Below are positions 31,916 to 35,709 of a DNA stretch of 35,709 bases, piece after piece. Below the pieces are notes generated by a model, which was given only the letters and a program-made list of their open reading frames with translations, did not search any database and had not been told where the DNA came from. This stretch comes from an uncultured Eubacteriales bacterium (GTDB taxonomy: Bacteria; Bacillota; Clostridia; Oscillospirales; Oscillospiraceae), in NCBI GenBank assembly GCA_905210385.1, contig CAJLWS010000002.1, positions 1-35,709 of the forward strand, written 5' to 3'. The translations under genes were made by a program, and so were the position numbers. Numbering within the stretch: position 1 is the first letter of the stretch; every line of letters begins with the position of its first letter.

Positions 31916-33706
31916 ATGCCAGGACCGAGAACCCGCACCGGGGTAAAAGTCAAGCCACGGGACGCCAAGGGGGCGCTGCGGCGTATCCTGCGCTATCTGA
32001 TGGCCTACCGCTGGCTGGTATTGCTCTTCCTGGCGTGCACCCTGCTGAGCAACCTGGGCAACCTGCTGGGCCCCCAGTTTGCCGGCCAGGCCATCGGCGT
32101 GGTGGAGGAGGGCTACCGGCAGGGCGCCGGCCACGTGGATATGGCGGCAGTGGGCCGCTACGCCCTGCTCATGCTGGCCTGCTATGTATTGGGCAGCGTG
32201 ATGAGTTTTCTGGTAAACATCGGCATGATGCGGGTGGGCCGCCGGGTGGCCAGGAATATGCGCCGGGATGTATTCCACAAGTTGATGGCCCTGCCGGTTA
32301 GTTTTTTTGACCGCAATCAGGCAGGGGACATCATCAGCCGGGTGAGCTATGACGTGGACGTGGTGTGTATGAGCCTGTCCACCGACGTCATCCAGATCCT
32401 CACCAGCGTGGTGACGGTGGCGGGCAGCTTCCTCATGATGTGCACCATCTCCCTGCCCCTAGTGCTGTGCATGGCAGCCACCATCCCTGCCTCCATCCTG
32501 TTTACCCGGTACATGGGCCGAAAAACCAGGCCCTTATACGCCAAGCGCAGCGCGGCCTACGGAGAGATGAACGGTTTCTCCGAGGAGATGTTTACCGGCC
32601 AGCGCACCATCCTGGCCTACGCCCAGGAGGACCGGGTGTGCCGGGACTTCAGCAAGATCAACCGTGCCGCCGCCGAGGCCTACCGGGACGCCGACGGTAT
32701 GGGAATGACTATGGGTCCCACCGTGGGCATGATCTCCAACTTTGGCCTGGCCGCCATCGGGCTTGGGGGCTCCGTCCTCTACATCCTGGGGGTGGTGGGT
32801 CTGGCCCAGATCTCCTCCTTTGTGCTCTACTCCCGGAAGTTCTCCGGCCCCATCAATGAGATCTCCAATATCATCAACGAAATTTTCTCCGCTCTGGCCG
32901 CCTCAGAGCGAGTGTTCCGCCTACTGGACCAACCGGAGGAGGTCAAAGACATATACAACGCAGCCACCCTGGAGCACTGCCGGGGCCACGTTCGGGGGGA
33001 GGATGTCAGCTTCGGGTACGACCCGGACAAGACCGTCCTCCACCACCTCAGCTTTGAGGCCAAGCCGGGGCAGACGGTGGCCATTGTGGGTCCCACCGGG
33101 GCAGGCAAGACCACCATCATCAACCTGCTCATGCGGTTCTACGACCCGGACCAGGGGTGCATCTATGTGGATGGTACAGAAAACCGGGCCTACACCATGG
33201 ACTCCCTGCGGCGCAGCTACGCCATGGTGCTCCAGGACACCTGGGTGTTCCGGGGGACCATCTTTGACAACATCGCCTACGGCAAGGAAAACGCCACCAT
33301 GGACGAGGTGGTGCGGGCCGCCAAGGCCGCCCGCATCCACAGCTACATCATGCGCCTGCCCCAGGGGTACCACACCGTCATCAGCGAGGACGGCGGCAAC
33401 ATCTCCAAGGGGCAGAAGCAGCTGCTCACCATCGCCCGGGCCATGCTGTACGACACCAACATGCTCATCCTGGACGAGGCCACCTCCAACGTGGACACCA
33501 ACACCGAGCGGCAGGTGCAGAAGGCCATCCGCTCCCTGATGGCGGGCAAGACCTGCTTTGTCATCGCCCACCGGCTGTCCACCATCCAGAACGCCGATCA
33601 AATCCTGGTGGTGGACCACGGGGACGTGGTGGAGCAGGGCACCCATGAGGAGCTCATGTCCCGGAAGGGTTTCTATTACCAGTTGTATGCCAGTCAGTTC
33701 GGATGA
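31916..33706 (+). CDS. heterodimeric ABC exporter, subunit 2 (catalytic Glu, degenerate signature)
   Basis: A 596-residue half-transporter: a basic N terminus, about six membrane helices (25-330), and an ATPase domain with Walker A IVGPTGAGKTT (about 390-400). The signature ISKGQKQLLTIARA (about 496) departs from LSGGQ, and Walker B MLILDEATSNVDT has the catalytic Glu. With subunit 1 this gives one complete ATP site (Walker A/B here plus LSGGQ of subunit 1) and one degenerate site. The ATG follows GAGGAGGG. It exports an unknown compound, perhaps a drug, lipid or peptide. Confidence 0.93.
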   Translation: MPGPRTRTGVKVKPRDAKGALRRILRYLMAYRWLVLLFLACTLLSNLGNLLGPQFAGQAIGVVEEGYRQGAGHVDMAAVGRYALLMLACYVLGSVMSFLVNIGMMRVGRRVARNMRRDVFHKLMALPVSFFDRNQAGDIISRVSYDVDVVCMSLSTDVIQILTSVVTVAGSFLMMCTISLPLVLCMAATIPASILFTRYMGRKTRPLYAKRSAAYGEMNGFSEEMFTGQRTILAYAQEDRVCRDFSKINRAAAEAYRDADGMGMTMGPTVGMISNFGLAAIGLGGSVLYILGVVGLAQISSFVLYSRKFSGPINEISNIINEIFSALAASERVFRLLDQPEEVKDIYNAATLEHCRGHVRGEDVSFGYDPDKTVLHHLSFEAKPGQTVAIVGPTGAGKTTIINLLMRFYDPDQGCIYVDGTENRAYTMDSLRRSYAMVLQDTWVFRGTIFDNIAYGKENATMDEVVRAAKAARIHSYIMRLPQGYHTVISEDGGNISKGQKQLLTIARAMLYDTNMLILDEATSNVDTNTERQVQKAIRSLMAGKTCFVIAHRLSTIQNADQILVVDHGDVVEQGTHEELMSRKGFYYQLYASQFG

Positions 33707-34171
33707 CGCAGACCTCCAAAACCAAACCGTCGCGCCCTCCCCATGTATGGGGGTTCATCCTCTCCCACTCCGTCCCGCCTATGCGCCGGGCGCAGGCACG
33801 CACCCCATCTGATCCGAATCGGCCGCCCAGCTGCGGAGGCGGCCGCCAATATTGCCGGAGCATAGTTTGGCAGCTCACAGCAGTTTGTGGCCACCCCGGA
33901 AATGGACAGGGAGCAAACAGAAAACCAGCAGTTCAATGGTAGGAATAGCTAAGGCGCGGAGCCCAAGCGTTGAACTCCCTGGCTCCGCATCTTGTTCCTG
34001 ACTATATTCGGCTCCCTCTCCGGTGCGCGCTCCGGAAGAGCGCTTCGACCGCACCCGGCTTGCTCAGCTTCCGGTTTCCTTCCATCAGTGCCAATCAATT
34101 GCGCCTCAATGTGCATTGGAAAGGCGACCCTGTTACACCCTTATTCGTATCATTTCCGCCTTGGACAGCTC
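33707..34171. other. intergenic region after the exporter, with weak hairpins only
   Basis: The region holds CCCCA-TGTA-TGGGG at 33739-33752, an 8-bp stem at 33820-33827/33838-33845, and GCGGAGCC/GGCTCCGC at 33956-33963/33981-33988 followed by ATCTTGTT. The last could be a weak exporter terminator. None has a good T run. No convincing gene was seen. Confidence 0.45.
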
Positions 34172-34909
34172 TCACAGGCTCTCACGGTCCGAATGGGATC
34201 CAGCGGTCAGCCGCTCCAGCTTCCTCTTGTCCCGCAGTTCCACGGTCCCCCGGGCCAGGCGCACCATTCCCTCACTTTGAAAATAGCGCAACATCCGGGT
34301 CACAACCTCTCGGGCAGTGCCTAAATGATTGGCGATCCGCTCATGGGTGATGCGCAGGTTGTCGCTCCCCTCCAGCAAACTTTCCTCCAACAGGAAGGCA
34401 GCCAGGCGCTGATCCATGCGCCCCCAGAGAATCTGCTCCATCAGCCACATAACCTCAGAAAGGTGGGCCGCCATCAGCTCATTGGTATAATTGGCCAGGG
34501 GGGCAGACCGCTCCGTTACGCTCCGGTATATCGGCGCCGGGATCACCCAGAATGTCGTGTCTTTTTCCGCCTGAATCATCAGGTCAAACTGCAAATTTTT
34601 CATCACGCAGGATGCAGTAAACAAGCAGATGTCTCCGCTGAACAGGCGGTACAGCGTCACCTCCCGCCCCTCTTCTGACAGGATAAACACCCGCAGCTGC
34701 CCCTCGCAGATGGCCAGCAGCCCCAGGCAGTCTGAGCCGCCGCTGTGCACCATGGCTCCCGCCCGCGCCTTCCGGAGCGCCGCTGAAGCCTGCAACCGTC
34801 CCTGGTCCTCCGCCGTCAGCTTTTCCCACATGGGCAGATACCGGGCCAGATCCTTTCCCGCATCCCCTGTGCCGCCCCGGTCCCCGGTTCTCCCTGCTCC
34901 AGCCTGCAT
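34172..34909 (-). CDS. Crp/Fnr family transcriptional regulator
   Basis: A 245-residue regulator with a cyclic-nucleotide-binding-type beta-roll domain (about 25-145; CEGQLRVFILSEEGREVTLYRLFSGDICLF), a dimer helix (about 146-170) and a winged helix (about 185-235; ITHERIANHLGTAREVVTRMLRYFQSEGMVRLARGTVELRD). Cysteines lie at GGSDCLG, AICEG and GDICLFTASCVM, but no Fnr-type N-terminal cluster is seen, so iron-sulfur sensing is unlikely. AGAGGGGG precedes the ATG by about 8 bases. The first 20 residues are Gly/Arg-rich and poorly conserved, so a later start is possible. It is divergent from larE. An 18-bp palindrome lies in its leader. Confidence 0.9.
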   Translation of the reverse strand: MQAGAGRTGDRGGTGDAGKDLARYLPMWEKLTAEDQGRLQASAALRKARAGAMVHSGGSDCLGLLAICEGQLRVFILSEEGREVTLYRLFSGDICLFTASCVMKNLQFDLMIQAEKDTTFWVIPAPIYRSVTERSAPLANYTNELMAAHLSEVMWLMEQILWGRMDQRLAAFLLEESLLEGSDNLRITHERIANHLGTAREVVTRMLRYFQSEGMVRLARGTVELRDKRKLERLTAGSHSDRESL

Positions 34910-34942
34910 CAGGCATCCCCCTCTCTTTCCGGTCTTCCTCCG

Positions 34943-34960
34943 CCGCGTCCATGGACGCGG
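34943..34960. promoter_or_regulatory. perfect 18-bp palindrome in the crp/fnr leader
   Basis: CCGCGTCCATGGACGCGG is fully self-complementary. It lies about 10 to 27 bases downstream of the predicted start of the crp/fnr transcript. It could be an autoregulatory operator or an RNA hairpin. Confidence 0.5.
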
Positions 34961-34976
34961 GGAACCTTGATTTTTT

Positions 34977-35005
34977 ATTTTATACTATCGCCGCGCCTTT
35001 TTCAA
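34977..35005 (-). promoter_or_regulatory. promoter for the crp/fnr gene
   Basis: On the minus strand TTGAAA (35000-35005), 17 bases, then TAAAAT (34977-34982). Each hexamer is one base from consensus. Predicted start near 34970. Confidence 0.65.
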
Positions 35006-35052
35006 TACCAACGCATATGGCTCTGTATTCGCTCTGTGTTGACCCCGCTCCC

Positions 35053-35082
35053 TTGACAACCCGCTCCCCTTTCCTGTATGAT
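35053..35082 (+). promoter_or_regulatory. promoter for larE
   Basis: A perfect TTGACA (35053-35058), 18 bases, then TATGAT (35077-35082). The predicted start near 35089 gives a leader of about 150 nt before the larE ATG. Confidence 0.65.
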
Positions 35083-35088
35083 ACCGGT

Positions 35089-35226
35089 GTAAGGGCCTGC
35101 CGGAAGCGGGCTTTGGGGATGGAATCCCCGTTCTCCCCATCTCCCGTCTTCACTGCCGGAGCACAGAAGGCTGCCGAAACGGTCTGCAGGCCGCTTTGGC
35201 GGCTCTTTGCTTTTAACGCCAAAACC
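35089..35226 (+). promoter_or_regulatory. structured leader of larE, possible attenuator or riboswitch
   Basis: The leader contains GGGGAT/ATCCCC pairing near 35116-35130. GCCGC/GCGGC at 35190-35194 and 35199-35203 is followed by TCTTTGCTTTT, a short terminator-like element about 20 bases before the ribosome site. No known riboswitch consensus was recognised. Confidence 0.35.
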
Positions 35227-35240
35227 ATGGAGGTGCTTTC

Positions 35241-35709
35241 ATGACCCTGCGTGACTTTTTCTTTCAGAACCCCCGAGCGGCGGTGGCTTTTTCCGGCGGC
35301 GTGGACTCCGCCGTGCTGCTTTGGGCGGCCAAGACCTATGGCCAGCAGGTGCGTGCCTACTGCGTCCGCTCCCCCTTCCAGCCCGTCTTTGAGCTGGAGG
35401 ACGCCAAGCAGCTGGCGGACATCCTGAACGTGACCCTCACCGTGCTGGAGGCGGATCCCCTGTCCGCTCCAGAGGTAGCCGCCAACGGTCCAGACCGCTG
35501 CTACCTGTGCAAACACCTGATCCTCTCCACCATCCTCCGGGCCGCTCGGAGGGACGGCCTCCCCCTGGTGGTGGACGGTTCCAACGCCTCTGACGATCCC
35601 ACTCAGCGCCCCGGCATGCGGGCTGTGGCGGAGCTGGGAGTTCGCTCTCCCCTGCGGGAGTGCGGCCTGGACAAACAGGCGGTGCGCCAGTTGGCTCAGA
35701 AAGCGGGAC
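35241..35709 (+). CDS. larE: LarE, ATP-dependent sacrificial sulfur transferase, N-terminal part (runs off the window)
   Basis: LarE adds sulfur to the pyridinium precursor of the nickel-pincer cofactor used by lactate racemase (LarA) and related enzymes. The 156 visible residues show the PP-loop AFSGGVDSAVLLW (16-28), the conserved DRCYLCKHLIL (Cys87 and Cys90) and VDGSNASDDPTQRPGMRA, a family block, followed by GVRSPLREC. The region that would carry the usual sulfur-donating cysteine lies beyond the window. GGAGGTGCTTTC precedes the ATG. The divergent neighbour is a Crp/Fnr regulator. Other lar genes are not in the window, so whether this serves lactate racemisation or another nickel-pincer enzyme is open. 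Confidence 0.92.
   Translation, partial: MTLRDFFFQNPRAAVAFSGGVDSAVLLWAAKTYGQQVRAYCVRSPFQPVFELEDAKQLADILNVTLTVLEADPLSAPEVAANGPDRCYLCKHLILSTILRAARRDGLPLVVDGSNASDDPTQRPGMRAVAELGVRSPLRECGLDKQAVRQLAQKAG

Noticed and set aside
32742..33539. 265-residue plus-strand open frame within exporter subunit 2
   Set aside because: It is frame-shifted relative to a clear ABC ATPase and is a Pro/Ser/Arg-rich translation of GC-rich codons.
35227..35244. five-codon open frame ATG GAG GTG CTT TCA TGA overlapping the larE start
   Set aside because: It contains the larE ribosome site and has none of its own, so it is most likely a chance frame.
1..35709. CRISPR arrays, tRNA/rRNA genes, integrases, transposases
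   Set aside because: No regularly spaced short repeats, no tRNA-like sequence, and no recombinase motifs were seen on either strand.

Overview
This looks like chromosomal DNA of an anaerobic gut Firmicute, probably Clostridia and most likely Oscillospiraceae-like. Supporting this are strong GGAGG-type ribosome sites, many GTG/TTG starts, Firmicute-style sigma-A promoters, a PdaB-type polysaccharide deacetylase, LarE, and a fused LivM-LivG. No rRNA, tRNA, CRISPR array, transposase or phage gene was seen.

Layout. (1) 1-900: the 5' part of mtnA, and ridA, each with its own promoter; a terminator separates them. (2) 1.3-12.6 kb: a self-contained carbohydrate/amino-sugar cluster. It holds a GntR/UTRA regulator, an AgaS-like SIS-domain deaminase/isomerase, an M20 amidohydrolase, a BadF-type sugar kinase, a YhfX-like PLP enzyme and a ribose-class ABC importer (permease, double ATPase, binding lipoprotein), with a divergent GatZ/KbaZ-like gene. 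The divergent promoter region carries two matching 22-bp palindromes, each overlapping a -35 box. The cluster is bracketed by two copies of the same 31-nt hairpin core and looks more AT-rich than its surroundings. (3) 12.6-13.4 kb: a polysaccharide deacetylase. (4) 13.5-28.5 kb: a long minus-strand array. It has a repeat protein anchored in the membrane, two paralogous type-B carboxylesterases, a branched-chain amino acid-type (Liv) ABC importer with a fused permease/ATPase, an exported PHB-depolymerase-like esterase lipoprotein, a ketopantoate-reductase-like protein, a 3-hydroxyacyl-CoA dehydrogenase-like protein, a beta-keto acid cleavage enzyme (BKACE) and an alpha/beta hydrolase. A LysR regulator lies upstream on the same strand, behind a strong terminator. 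(5) 30.1-33.7 kb: a GC-rich heterodimeric ABC exporter on the plus strand. (6) 34.1-35.7 kb: a Crp/Fnr regulator divergent from larE, which runs off the window.

How the genes may work together (inference). Region 2 fits uptake of a free sugar conjugate, phosphorylation (BadF), removal of an amide-linked group (M20), deamination/isomerisation of the amino-sugar phosphate (AgaS) and entry to the tagatose-phosphate route (GatZ). YhfX would handle an amino acid moiety, and GntR would control the divergent promoters. Region 4 fits ester hydrolysis by three esterases, uptake by Liv, oxidation of a hydroxy acid by the dehydrogenases to a beta-keto acid, and cleavage of that acid with acetyl-CoA by BKACE. 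The true substrate of neither pathway can be read from the sequence. These two clusters are the best candidates for an undescribed system.
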